This document shows, in pieces, positions 9,760 through 18,474 of a stretch of DNA of 64,000 nt; within the stretch, counting starts at the first letter, position 1; every line of letters starts with the position of its first letter. This DNA comes from Bin87 sp965221295 (lineage in GTDB: Bacteria > Chloroflexota > Dehalococcoidia > Lucifugimonadales > UBA3495): assembly GCA_965221295.1 (NCBI GenBank), contig OZ244879.1, forward strand, positions 2,604,001 through 2,668,000, in the 5' to 3' direction. Position numbers and translations under genes: made by a program. The notes under the pieces are model-generated. The model was not told the origin of the DNA. It saw only the letters and a program-made list of their open reading frames with translations, and ran no database searches.

Positions 9760-10272
9760 GCTTTCGTTCCTGTGGGGATGGTGTGATCTAGGGAGGTTTG
9801 CGTTATTCTGTTACAGGGGTAGCCGCATGTCAAGGCGGCGGAAGCAGGCCTCATGCCGGGAGGCTGTGAACCGCCACGCCCGCCGTTTTTTGTCTTCTCA
9901 GCTCCGGGACGTTGCGCGACGTCATCGTCGCCGCGAAAGGCGGCATGAAGAAATGGGGCAGGGTTCAGGGTTGGGGGCGAGCTGCCCACGTGATTCAGCC
10001 AAGGTTCGCCCGCGCCTTGCCGCATAAGACGCTGGAAAACCAAGATCTAGCCGCGCCGAGTCAGCATTACGGGTTTGGCCATGGCCGGAGCCTGGAAATC
10101 CCTCCTCCTGCGCCACTTCATGGATTTCTTCTGTCGGGTGCAGCAACGCTCCGCCGCGTCATGTTCGAGGCAAGCCCGGTACGCGTGAACGTCAGCGCGT
10201 ATTGTGCAGGCTTGGGAGGTGTGCTAATCTTTATGGCAGGAAGGCAGCCTTGATCTGCCAAGCCTGTTGCGT
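9760..10272. other. Intergenic region before tRNA genes
   Basis: About 510 bp without a credible gene; the open frames are Arg/Pro-rich and overlap each other. The right end carries the tRNA promoter. No repeat or remnant is recognised in the rest. Confidence 0.5.
10202..10230 (+). promoter_or_regulatory. Probable tRNA promoter
   Basis: TTGTGC (10202-10207) and TAATCT (10225-10230) are 17 bp apart and about 40 bp upstream of tRNA-His. The two tRNAs are probably one transcript ending at 10469-10504. Confidence 0.4.
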
Positions 10273-10350
10273 GGCGAGCATAGCCAAGTGGTCGAAGGCG
10301 CCTGTCTGTGGCACAGGAGATCACGGGTTCGAATCCCGTTGCTCGCCCCA
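10273..10350 (+). tRNA. tRNA-His (GTG)
   Basis: A full cloverleaf is present. The acceptor stem GCGAGCA pairs with TGCTCGC, with an extra 5' G (10273) facing the C discriminator, the hallmark of tRNA-His. The anticodon arm CCTGT-CTGTGGC-ACAGG has anticodon GTG. The T arm ACGGG-TTCGAAT-CCCGT and an encoded CCA complete it. Confidence 0.97.
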
Positions 10351-10380
10351 CCAAATTGATCCCGATAATGCGCCATATCG

Positions 10381-10457
10381 CGCGCCTGTAGCTCAATGGA
10401 TAGAGCACTGGGCTTCGGACCCAGGGGTTGCGGGTTCGAGTCCTGCCAGGCGCGCCA
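10381..10457 (+). tRNA. tRNA-Arg (TCG)
   Basis: The acceptor stem GCGCCTG pairs with CAGGCGC. The anticodon arm CTGGG-CTTCGGA-CCCAG has anticodon TCG. A TTCGAGT T loop and an encoded CCA are present. It lies 30 bp after tRNA-His. Confidence 0.97.
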
Positions 10458-10468
10458 CCCCACATGTA

Positions 10469-10504
10469 GCCGACGCGATGCTTTGCGATCGGCGTTTCTT
10501 TATT
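10469..10504 (+). terminator. Intrinsic terminator after the tRNA pair
   Basis: GCCGACGC pairs with GCGATCGGC with one bulged A, followed by GTTTCTTTATT. It lies between tRNA-Arg and the convergent htrA-like gene. Confidence 0.55.
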
Positions 10505-10553
10505 GAGGACTCCGCTTGGGTAGAGGTTGAAGTCCGTCGACCAGCCGCGCAGC

Positions 10554-11918
10554 CTACTGCCTCGGCCTGGCGTCAAAAGTGACGATGACGGTAGTCTCGG
10601 CGCCGTCGCGGATTACTTTGAAGTTGGAAGTGTCCCCCGGTTGGGAGTGCTCCACGACGTAGGACAACAGATCGTCCATGCTTTGGATGGGCTCGCCGTC
10701 GATGGCGACTATGATGTCGCCGCCAACGGGGATTTCGGCGCCATTGATTACGGTCAGCTGGTCAGAGGCCCTGAGCCCGCCCCGACTGGCCGCGCTGTCC
10801 GCCCCTACCGCCAGCACCAACGCTCCGCGAGTGTTGGATGGAAGGTTCATCGCCGTTGCAATGTCCGGGTTCATCGAGGTTCCCCGGATGCCGATGTACG
10901 GGTATTCGTAGCGTCCATCAGCGATGAGCGCCGGTATCACCAACTTGGCCAGATTGACCGGAATGGCCAGGCCAACCCCGGAAGAGGAGCCAGTGCGGCT
11001 GATGATCTGCGCGTTGATGCCCACAAGTTCGCCTTTGCGGTTGAGCAACGGCCCGCCGGAATTGCCGGGGTTGGTGGCCGCGTCGTGTTGTATCACCCGA
11101 GGGATCGAGAACCCGCTCTCCGAGGGGTTGATCGTACGTCCCAGGGCGCTGATGACCCCGGAGGTCATGGAAAATCCGCGGGAGAAGGGATCACCTATCG
11201 CCACTGCCAACTGGCCCGGCTTGATGTCGTCGCTGTCGCCCAGCGCGATGGCCGGGGGCCGAACGGAATCGTCGGTTATTTTGATGACGGCCAGATCCGA
11301 ATCAGCGTCCTGGCCCACGATTTCGGCATCTACCTGGGCTCCATCGCTCAACACCACCACGATGCGGTCCGCTGAGTCGATGACGTGTCGGTTGGTAACC
11401 ACGTGGCCTTGGTCGTCCCAAACGAAACCGGAGCCACTGGCCCGGGAAAACAGGTCGTTGGGTACACGCTGAGGTATCGTTAGCCCCACCGACACCGGCT
11501 GCAACACACGGAGTCCAACCACGCTCTTGACCGTTCTTTCGTAGAGATCGGTCATCACGGTGTCGTGGGCGGCGGCAATCTGCTCCGCCGTAAGCTGTTG
11601 GCCCGCGACGCTTTCCGCCGCAGCGCCGCCCGCGACGGAGACCGACTCTGACCGCTGCGGTTGCAGTGTCTCAGCAGCTTGGCGAGCGGCGACTATCTCC
11701 TGCGCCACCGTATTGATCGGCGGTGGAGGCGTCAACTCCACGATCGAGGGGCCTGACGCGGCGCCATCGGGTTGCCCGCACGCCAATGTGATGGCCAAGG
11801 CCAGAGTCGCCACAACAGCTGCCCAAGCCATGGGTAGACGGGCGACGCGAGAAAGTTGTTCGGTACGGTTTTTTACAGCCACTGGTGTTTGCTCCCTGAT
11901 AATCTGCGCTTTCGTCAT
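10554..11918 (-). CDS. HtrA/DegP-type serine protease with PDZ domain, probable lipoprotein
   Basis: The protein is 454 aa. A hydrophobic stretch (about 30-46) ends in ITLACG, so C47 may be lipidated, although the -3 residue is Thr rather than the usual Leu. A Pro/Ala/Gln-rich linker follows. The trypsin-like domain has H188 (VVTNRHVID), D218 (DSDLAVIK) and S297 (NPGNSGGP). One PDZ domain (about 340-450) ends the protein. HtrA proteases degrade or refold damaged proteins outside the membrane, and PDZ binding controls their activity. The gene stands alone, convergent with the tRNAs. Confidence 0.92.
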   Translation of the reverse strand: MTKAQIIREQTPVAVKNRTEQLSRVARLPMAWAAVVATLALAITLACGQPDGAASGPSIVELTPPPPINTVAQEIVAARQAAETLQPQRSESVSVAGGAAAESVAGQQLTAEQIAAAHDTVMTDLYERTVKSVVGLRVLQPVSVGLTIPQRVPNDLFSRASGSGFVWDDQGHVVTNRHVIDSADRIVVVLSDGAQVDAEIVGQDADSDLAVIKITDDSVRPPAIALGDSDDIKPGQLAVAIGDPFSRGFSMTSGVISALGRTINPSESGFSIPRVIQHDAATNPGNSGGPLLNRKGELVGINAQIISRTGSSSGVGLAIPVNLAKLVIPALIADGRYEYPYIGIRGTSMNPDIATAMNLPSNTRGALVLAVGADSAASRGGLRASDQLTVINGAEIPVGGDIIVAIDGEPIQSMDDLLSYVVEHSQPGDTSNFKVIRDGAETTVIVTFDARPRQ

Positions 11919-12270
11919 CGGGCGGCAGGTATTCGATGCCCCTAATACGTAAAGGAATCGTGTTCAGATTTTGTGAAGGCCTCTTGTTGGTGTGGCGCTT
12001 GGAGAGCGTCGCAACCCTGTCGCCATCATCTGTCATTTGCTGGGAGCGTTGGCAGCGTCGCCATCCCCTTGCGCCGAACAGACTTTAGCGCCCGCCGGCC
12101 GTATCACCCCTTTGGACGCCTCCAACACGCGCCTCGGAAGCACGCGGGGAGCTCAGGCGCGCCGCGTCAACGTCACCGATGCTATACTACCGCTGAGGGC
12201 GCCCGATGCCAACCGGCTCCCCGTTTGAACCCGACTGGACTTTGACCTGCGTACAGCAAGGAGAAGAGAG

Positions 12271-12930
12271 ATGCTTTACGAACTGCGTATCTACGACGCT
12301 GTTGCCGGCCGCCTACCCGATATCAGCGGTCGATTCGCCAATCACACCTGCGCCTTGTTCAGGAAGCACGGCGTAAAGTACTTGGGGTTCTGGACGGACG
12401 AGATCGGACGGAGCAACAGGTTGACCTATATCAACGTTTTCGACAGCATGGCCGACCGGGAATCCAGGTGGGCGAAGTTCGGCGGCGACCCAGAATGGCT
12501 CGAAGTCCGTAAGCAAACCGAGGCCAACGGCCCGTTGGTCGACGCCGTGACCAACCGTTTCTTGCGTCTGACCCCGTACTCCCCACAACCCAAGATCACC
12601 ACGGCCGTTCAGGAACTCCGCATCTACGAAGCCATGCCGGGCCGTCTGCCGGACGTTCACAATCGGTTCGCCAACCACACCATGGGGCTGTTCGAGAAGC
12701 ACGGCATCGAGAACATTGGGTATTGGTCGGAGGATGTCGGCGTCAACAACGTGCTGGTATACATGTTGGGGTATCCCAGCCTGGGCGACCGGGAGAAAAG
12801 CTGGAAGTCCTTCCAGGCAGACCCGGAGTGGAACAAGGCCAGGTCGGCGAGCGAGGTGAACGGCCCCATCGTGCGGGTATCTCGCCATAGCATCATGCGG
12901 CCGACGGATTACGCCTTTACCAGCGATTAG
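12271..12930 (+). CDS. NIPSNAP family protein with two NIPSNAP domains
   Basis: The gene encodes 219 aa from an ATG preceded by AAGGAGAAG. It consists of two dimeric-alpha/beta-barrel-type repeats. LYELRIYDAVAGRLPDI (start of copy 1) matches QELRIYEAMPGRLPDV (start of copy 2, about residue 113). Each continues with RFANHT, a KHG motif and a GFW/GYW strand. NIPSNAP proteins are small ABM-like fold proteins, often next to catabolic genes, and their biochemical role is mostly unknown. The duplication probably makes an intramolecular dimer. It sits just upstream of the mutase gene but has its own ribosome site. Confidence 0.88.
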   Translation: MLYELRIYDAVAGRLPDISGRFANHTCALFRKHGVKYLGFWTDEIGRSNRLTYINVFDSMADRESRWAKFGGDPEWLEVRKQTEANGPLVDAVTNRFLRLTPYSPQPKITTAVQELRIYEAMPGRLPDVHNRFANHTMGLFEKHGIENIGYWSEDVGVNNVLVYMLGYPSLGDREKSWKSFQADPEWNKARSASEVNGPIVRVSRHSIMRPTDYAFTSD

Positions 12931-13074
12931 ATGCTGTGAGGGCCATCGCCGGTCTTTGGGGGCGGGCGCGGAACCTGCCCCCTTGCATTTGCCATGGACG
13001 AACCCAGCGCAACGGGCGGTGATAAAATGGCGCGCGGCGCTGAATCGCCTCGGCTGGCTGGAGGGCAGGGAAGC

Positions 13075-14730
13075 ATGTCAACGAGCAAGCAGGAATGGCA
13101 GGAGGCCACGCTTTCCCGCGTCACTCAGCGTTTTGGCGAGCGTCGGAAAGCGTTTCAAACCGATTCCGGGTTGAGCCTGGACACCGTATACACACCCGAA
13201 GACGGCGGCGAAACAGATTACCACGAATCTGTTGGGTACCCCGGCGAGTTCCCCTACACACGCGGTGTCCAGCCCAACATGTACCGTGGCCGCGTGTGGA
13301 CCATGCGTCAGTACGCGGGGTATGCCACGGCGGCGGCAACCAACGAACGTTATCGTTATCTGCTCGCCAACGGCCAAACCGGCCTTTCCGTGGCGTTTGA
13401 CCTACCCACACAGATTGGCTACGACAGCGATCACCCGCTGGCCGAGGGCGAAGTCGGCAAGGTGGGCGTGCCGATCTGCTCGCTGGCGGACATGGAGACG
13501 CTCTTCGACGGCATACCGATGGACAAGGTCAGCACGTCGATGACCATAAACGCTACGGCCGCCGTCTTGTTGTGCCTGTACATCGCGGCCGGCAAGAAGC
13601 AGGGCGTGGCCGCCGAGCAGCTGAGCGGAACCCTACAAAACGACATCCTCAAGGAATACATCGCCCGCGGGACCTACGCCTACCCGCCCCGTCCCTCGAT
13701 GCGGCTGGTGGTGGACATCTTCAAGTACTGCGCCGAGAACGTGCCACGCTGGAACACCATCAGCATCAGCGGTTACCACATGCGGGAGGCTGGAGCCACG
13801 GCAACCCAGGAACTGGCCTTCACCTTCGCCAACGCCATCGCCTACGTGGAGGCCGCCGTCGCCGCTGGTTTGCCGGTCGATGACTTCGCTCCACGTCTGT
13901 CTTTCTTCTTCGTGGCGCAAAACAACCTGTTTGAGGAGATCGCCAAGTTTCGGGCGGCGCGACGCCTTTGGGCCAGAATCATGCGCGATCGTTTTGGGGC
14001 GAAGGACCCCAGGTCCATGATGCTGCGTTTTCACACCCAGACCGCCGGCGTTACGTTGACGGCGCAGCAACCGGACAACAACGTGATCCGAAGTACGGTC
14101 CAGGCATTGGCCGCGGCGCTGGGGGGCACGCAGTCGCTACACGTGAACTCCCGCGACGAGGCGTTGAGCCTGCCCACTGAAGAATCGGCGCAATTGTCGC
14201 TGCGAACTCAGCAAATCCTGGCCCACGAAAGCGGAGTCGGCGACGTGGTGGATCCATTGGGCGGATCCTGGTACGTGGAGAACCTCACCGACCGGCTGGA
14301 GGCCGGCGCCGTGGAATACATCGAGCGCATCGACCGGATGGGCGGCGCCGTAGCCGCCATTGAGGACGGATTCCAGGTTCGCGAGATCGGAGACGCGGCG
14401 TTTGCGCACCAACGGTCGGTGGACGACGGCGAGCGGATCGTGGTGGGAGTGAATCAATACGTCAGCGACACGCCGCCGATTGCCGACCTGTTGCGGGTGG
14501 ACGCAGCCGCCGCAGCGGAACAGGTGGAAAGGCTGAAAACCCTGCGACGCGAACGCGACAACATTGCGGTGCAGGTCAGCCTGGCTTGCCTGGCCGACGC
14601 CGCGCGATCCGATGACGCCAATACGATCCCTTCAATCATGGAGTGTGTGGAAAAGTACGCCACCCTCGGCGAAATCTGCGACGTTCTGCGCCGCGTATTC
14701 GGCGAGTACGAGGCCTCGGCCGCCCTATGA
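13075..14730 (+). CDS. B12-dependent acyl-CoA mutase, large (catalytic) subunit; methylmalonyl-CoA mutase type
   Basis: The gene encodes 551 aa from the ATG at 13075, preceded by GGAGGGCAGGG; upstream in-frame codons lack family residues. It contains only the TIM-barrel catalytic part: YPGEFPYTRGVQPNMY, WTMRQYAGY, GLSVAFDLPTQIGYDSDHP, STSMTINATAA, ISISGYHMREAGAT (catalytic His) and HTQTAGVTLTAQQPDNN. The cobalamin domain is absent and is supplied by the separate gene at 26683-27093. Against methylmalonyl-CoA mutase from memory, the PSMR arginine is kept but the tyrosine of RGPYATMY appears as Gln (RGVQPNMY), so isobutyryl- or other branched acyl-CoA substrates are possible. The downstream epimerase favours the methylmalonyl-CoA route. 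Confidence 0.9.
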   Translation: MSTSKQEWQEATLSRVTQRFGERRKAFQTDSGLSLDTVYTPEDGGETDYHESVGYPGEFPYTRGVQPNMYRGRVWTMRQYAGYATAAATNERYRYLLANGQTGLSVAFDLPTQIGYDSDHPLAEGEVGKVGVPICSLADMETLFDGIPMDKVSTSMTINATAAVLLCLYIAAGKKQGVAAEQLSGTLQNDILKEYIARGTYAYPPRPSMRLVVDIFKYCAENVPRWNTISISGYHMREAGATATQELAFTFANAIAYVEAAVAAGLPVDDFAPRLSFFFVAQNNLFEEIAKFRAARRLWARIMRDRFGAKDPRSMMLRFHTQTAGVTLTAQQPDNNVIRSTVQALAAALGGTQSLHVNSRDEALSLPTEESAQLSLRTQQILAHESGVGDVVDPLGGSWYVENLTDRLEAGAVEYIERIDRMGGAVAAIEDGFQVREIGDAAFAHQRSVDDGERIVVGVNQYVSDTPPIADLLRVDAAAAAEQVERLKTLRRERDNIAVQVSLACLADAARSDDANTIPSIMECVEKYATLGEICDVLRRVFGEYEASAAL

Positions 14731-14749
14731 TAAACTTTGCCCCGCGGAC

Positions 14750-14797
14750 TTCGATAGACGGAGCCAAACACCGTTCGATGGACAGAGCCAAACACTG
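14750..14797 (+). repeat. Two tandem copies of a 24-bp repeat
   Basis: Copy 1 (14750-14773) and copy 2 (14774-14797) start TTCGATAGACGGAG and TTCGATGGACAGAG and both continue with CCAAACAC; they differ at three positions. The pair lies in the gap between the mutase and the acyl-CoA dehydrogenase, directly before the latter's ribosome site. Confidence 0.75.
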
Positions 14798-14808
14798 GAG
14801 GAAAGCGC

Positions 14809-15963
14809 GTGCCTGACGTGACGTTGACTGAAGAAGAAAAGATGCTGCAGAACCTGGCGCGTGATTTCGCGGAGCGCGAGGTGATGCCCAGGGCCGCCGA
14901 GCTGGACGAAAAGGCCGAATTCTCTCACGAAAATTGGCGCGGCATGGCGCAGTTGGGCTTGACCGGCATCGGTGTTGACCCGGCTTACGGCGGCAGCGGG
15001 GGTGGTTTCCGGCAATCTTCCATCGTCATCGAGGAGATGGCGCGGGCCGACGTAGCGGCTAGCGTTACACTGGCGGCCCATTTGGGTTTGGGCCTGGAAA
15101 CCATCGCCCGGTTCGGCAACGAGGAGCAAAAGCAGCGCTACATCCCATCACTGGCTTCCGGCCAGGGCATCGCAGCCTGGGCCCTAACCGAGCCGGGCAG
15201 CGGCTCGGACGCGGCGGCGATGCAGACCACCGCCACCCGGCGGAATGGCAGCTGGACGCTGAACGGATCCAAGCAGTTCATCACCAATGCGGAGGTGGCC
15301 GAGACGCTGGTGGTTTTCGCCAACCAGGACCGGTCGATGGGGTACCGTGGAGTATGCGCGTTTATTGTGCCGGCCGGCGCCCCTGGGATGCAGATCAACC
15401 CCCAGCACAACAAGATGGGCATCCGCGCCTCCAGCACCTGCGAAATCGTGTTTGAGGACGCTGAAATACCAGCGGAGAACCTGATCGGCGAAGAGGGCAT
15501 GGGGTTCCGCTACGCCATGGACATCCTGGACTCTAGCCGCATTTCCATCGCGGCGCAGTGCGTGGGGATCGGTCAGGCGGCCCTGGAAGAGGCGGTGCGG
15601 TACTCGCAACAGCGCGAAACCTTCGGACGTAAATTGGCTCAGCATCAGGCCATCCAATTCAAGCTGGCCGACATCGCTACGGGAGTTCATTCGGCTCGCG
15701 TCGCGACCATGTACGCCGCCTCCCTGCGCGATCAGGGCCTGCCCTTCATCAACGAAGCGTCCATGGCCAAGCTGTTGGCTTCTGAGAATTGCAACAAGGC
15801 CGCCTATGAGGCGATGCAGATTCACGGCGGCATCGGCGTATTCAAGGAATCGCGCATCGAGCGTATCTTTAGGGACGCGCGGGTAACCACCATCTACGAA
15901 GGGACTTCGGAAGTGCAGCGCATGATCATCGCCCGTCAGGTCCTGGCGCAGTACCCGGTGTAG
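14809..15963 (+). CDS. Acyl-CoA dehydrogenase
   Basis: The gene encodes 384 aa starting at GTG (14809) with GGAGGA upstream. Motifs in order are GIGVDPAYGGSGGGF, WALTEPGSGSDAAAM (FAD/substrate loop), GSKQFITNA, QRETFGRKLAQHQAIQFKLAD and IHGGIGVFKE-x-RIERIFRDAR. The catalytic base falls in TTIYEGTSEVQRMIIAR, where Glu of YEGTSE is the short/branched-chain type position. The enzyme oxidises acyl-CoA to enoyl-CoA, passing electrons to ETF. The gene sits between the mutase and epimerase genes, consistent with branched-chain amino-acid or fatty-acid breakdown feeding propionyl- or methylmalonyl-CoA. Confidence 0.95.
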   Translation: MPDVTLTEEEKMLQNLARDFAEREVMPRAAELDEKAEFSHENWRGMAQLGLTGIGVDPAYGGSGGGFRQSSIVIEEMARADVAASVTLAAHLGLGLETIARFGNEEQKQRYIPSLASGQGIAAWALTEPGSGSDAAAMQTTATRRNGSWTLNGSKQFITNAEVAETLVVFANQDRSMGYRGVCAFIVPAGAPGMQINPQHNKMGIRASSTCEIVFEDAEIPAENLIGEEGMGFRYAMDILDSSRISIAAQCVGIGQAALEEAVRYSQQRETFGRKLAQHQAIQFKLADIATGVHSARVATMYAASLRDQGLPFINEASMAKLLASENCNKAAYEAMQIHGGIGVFKESRIERIFRDARVTTIYEGTSEVQRMIIARQVLAQYPV

Positions 15964-15995
15964 CTGTCGCGGGCCTGGATGGAGGAGCGTTATCG

Positions 15996-16406
15996 ATGAC
16001 CGAAGTTTGCTCCGTAAATTACATCGACCATGTTGGCATCGCCGTCAACGACATCCAATCGGCGCTGGCTTTCTTCGGCGCCAACTTCGGGACACCTGAC
16101 GCCAAAGTGGTAGATATGGATGACCAAGGGGTTCGGGCTTGCCTGATCGAGGTTGGCCAAACCCGCCTGGAACTCCTCGAGCCACTATCAGCTGCCAGCG
16201 CGGTGGGGCGGTTCATCGAGCGGCGGGGCGAAGGACTGCATCACCTGGCGCTGAACGTTGACGACATAGACGGCAAGCTGAAAATCCTGGGCGCCAGGGG
16301 CCTATCTCTAATCGATACCGAATCGCGGCACGGCCTGTCGGGGGCCATCGGCTTCGTGCACCCGCGCTCGGTGTTCGGCGTGCTGACCGAGTTGGTGGAG
16401 AATTAG
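15996..16406 (+). CDS. mce: Methylmalonyl-CoA epimerase
   Basis: This 136-aa protein has a vicinal-oxygen-chelate fold. The N-terminus NYIDHVGIAVNDIQSAL and the mid-segment GEGLHHLALNVDDI carry the metal-binding His residues, LELLEPLS supplies the metal-ligand Glu, and the ending FVHPRSVFGVLTELVE is typical of the family. It interconverts the R and S forms of methylmalonyl-CoA so the mutase can use them. It lies 32 bp after the acyl-CoA dehydrogenase in the same operon. Confidence 0.93.
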   Translation: MTEVCSVNYIDHVGIAVNDIQSALAFFGANFGTPDAKVVDMDDQGVRACLIEVGQTRLELLEPLSAASAVGRFIERRGEGLHHLALNVDDIDGKLKILGARGLSLIDTESRHGLSGAIGFVHPRSVFGVLTELVEN

Positions 16407-16454
16407 CGACCCCAACCGTCCTCCAGCTTACCGAGACGGGAATCGCGCGCAACC

Positions 16455-17456
16455 ATGCCCGCCCATGTGATCTACGGGGACAGCTTCCTGGTCGCTCAAA
16501 CGGTTCGCGGTGTCCTACGGGATGCGGGCGCGGCGGACGTGATGGAGTCGAATCGGTGGCGGGCGGCAGCGGCGCAGGCCCAACCCGCTGAGGTTCTGGC
16601 CGCCTGCAACACGCTGCCGTTCCTCGATGCGGTACGCTTGGTGCAACTCGACGGGGCGCTGGCGACGGAGGAACGCTCCGGCGGCCAACGGGGCCGGGGA
16701 CGCTCTGGCGGCAGGCAGGCGCCGGCTCGATCCGGGTGGTTCCAACTGGTCGAGGCGATCCCTCAAATGCCCGACACCACGGTGCTGATTTTCGCGGATG
16801 GCGACGTAGCCGACAACAATCCCTTGCTGCGGGCTTTGGCTGAGCATTGCCAGACGCACAAACAGCAAGCCCCAACCGGCCAGGGTCTGAATCAATGGGT
16901 CAGACGTAGAGCGGAAGCCAATGGAGGCGCCATCACCCCGCCGGCCATTCAGATCATCACCGAATTGATCGGCAACGACCTGTGGACGCTGGACCGGGAG
17001 TTGGAAAAATTATCCCTTTACGCGGCGGGCCGGGAGATTACGGATGCCGACGTTAGGGAACTGGTTCCCTACGCCCAGGAGGCCAACATCTTCGCGGCGG
17101 TTGACGCCATCATGGATGGAAAACCGGGGGAAGCATTGCGGCTGCTGGCCCAACTGATGCAGGAAGGCCGCGAACCCCTGTACATCATCGCCATGATCGA
17201 ACGGCAGTTGCGGTTGATCGCCCTGGCCCGGGATCTGACGGAGCGAGGCGTGGCGCAATCCGATCTGGGCCGGCGCATGGGCGCCAACTCCGATTTTGTG
17301 GTGCGCAAGACTCTGGGGCAGGCTCGCCGCATGTCGATGCCCCAGATCTCGTGGAACTACCGGCGAGTATTGGACAGCGACCTGGCCATCAAACAGGGGC
17401 GGCTCGACCCGCAGGTTTCGTTGGAGCTGTTGGTGGCTGACCTGGCCGGGGCGTGA
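16455..17456 (+). CDS. holA: DNA polymerase III delta subunit
   Basis: The 333-aa protein has the order of a clamp-loader delta subunit. An N-terminal YGDSFLVAQTVRGVL segment is followed by a domain with an LPFLDAVRLVQLDGAL strand. ELIGNDLWTLDRELEKLSLYA and FAAVDAIMDGKPGEALRLLAQL follow. The C-terminal collar helices read FVVRKTLGQARRM and LDSDLAIKQGRLDPQVSLELLV. Delta opens the sliding clamp during DNA loading. An unusual Gly/Arg-rich insert (GGQRGRGRSGGRQAPARSG, about 75-95) interrupts the N-terminal domain. Confidence 0.92.
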   Translation: MPAHVIYGDSFLVAQTVRGVLRDAGAADVMESNRWRAAAAQAQPAEVLAACNTLPFLDAVRLVQLDGALATEERSGGQRGRGRSGGRQAPARSGWFQLVEAIPQMPDTTVLIFADGDVADNNPLLRALAEHCQTHKQQAPTGQGLNQWVRRRAEANGGAITPPAIQIITELIGNDLWTLDRELEKLSLYAAGREITDADVRELVPYAQEANIFAAVDAIMDGKPGEALRLLAQLMQEGREPLYIIAMIERQLRLIALARDLTERGVAQSDLGRRMGANSDFVVRKTLGQARRMSMPQISWNYRRVLDSDLAIKQGRLDPQVSLELLVADLAGA

Positions 17457-17498
17457 GGTTGGCGATTCCGCGAGGTGGCGGCGGCAACGTTCGGAAAG

Positions 17499-18473
17499 TC
17501 AAGAATGGGCGATGGGATTGAAGCAGGCGGCCCAATGGTTTTGGGCAAGTTCGCTCAAGGCGGGGGTCGGTTCAGTCCGGCAGCGATTGATGGCCTTCGG
17601 GCACCGCGGTAGAAAGGGGCATTCGTCGGTCGTGGCGATCAAATCCGGCGGAGCGCCCCGCAATGCCTGCAAACGCCGGCCAGCGGCGTCCAATCTGGGC
17701 AAAGATTGCAGCAAAGACCAAGTGTACGGGTGGCGCGGTTGCTGAAACAGCGGCAGTAACTCGGCGTATTCCACGAGATGACCGGCGTACATGACCCCCA
17801 CACGGCGCGCCATGTTGGCCACCACCCCCATGTCGTGGGTGATCAGAAGGATCGCCGACTTGGAATCCCGACTTAACTCTTTGAGTCGTTCCAGAATCTC
17901 GGCCTGCAGAGTGACGTCAACGCTGGAGGTTACCTCGTCTGCGATCAACAACCTCGGCCTCATCACCAGCGCCATTGCGAGCATCACGCGCTGGCATTGA
18001 CCTCCGCTGAGGGTGAACGGGTACGCGGACATGATGCGCCTCGGATCGGGCACGCCCAGTTCGCGGAGCATCTCCTGGCACACTTTGCCAGCGGCCCGGC
18101 GATTGAGCCGCGAATGGGTGATGATCACCTCGGTGAGTTGGGCGCCAACGGTTTGCACCGGATTCAGCGCCGATTGAGCGTCTTGGAACACCATGGACAT
18201 GGCCTTGCCCCGCAGTTCGCGCCGGTGGTCCTCGGGCGCCGAGACCAGGTCGATGCCGTCAAACAGGACGCGGCCGCCGGTAATGGCGCCGTTATCGGGC
18301 AGCAACCCCATGAGGGTGAGGGCCAATGCGCTTTTGCCGGCGCCGCTTTCCCCGACGATGCAGAGAATCTCCTCCTCTTCCTGGGAGAAGGACACGCCGT
18401 TGATCGCGTGCACCGCGCCGTTGGGTACCCGAAATTCGACGTGCAGGTCCTGGACTTCGAGCAGTGACGGCAT
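17499..18473 (-). CDS. Peptide/nickel ABC transporter ATP-binding protein (DppD/OppD type)
   Basis: The protein is 324 aa. Walker A is GESGAGKSA, the signature is LSGGQCQRV and Walker B is LLIADEVTSSVD. The C-terminal oligopeptide motif is RHPYTWSLLQSLP, followed by CPFLPRCP-x-x-x-x-RC, the cysteine cluster typical of DppD/OppD. The usual DEPTS after Walker B reads DEVTS. No permease or second ATPase is adjacent; the gene follows the PHP protein by 1 bp at the tail of the ftsK block. It may energise the permeases at 31.5-33.5 kb or an importer outside the window. Confidence 0.9.
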   Translation of the reverse strand: MPSLLEVQDLHVEFRVPNGAVHAINGVSFSQEEEEILCIVGESGAGKSALALTLMGLLPDNGAITGGRVLFDGIDLVSAPEDHRRELRGKAMSMVFQDAQSALNPVQTVGAQLTEVIITHSRLNRRAAGKVCQEMLRELGVPDPRRIMSAYPFTLSGGQCQRVMLAMALVMRPRLLIADEVTSSVDVTLQAEILERLKELSRDSKSAILLITHDMGVVANMARRVGVMYAGHLVEYAELLPLFQQPRHPYTWSLLQSLPRLDAAGRRLQALRGAPPDLIATTDECPFLPRCPKAINRCRTEPTPALSELAQNHWAACFNPIAHS

Positions 18474-18474
18474 T

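Noticed and set aside
10202..10582. A 126-residue frame across the tRNA genes
   Set aside because: It runs through tRNA-His and tRNA-Arg; the tRNA cloverleafs explain the sequence.
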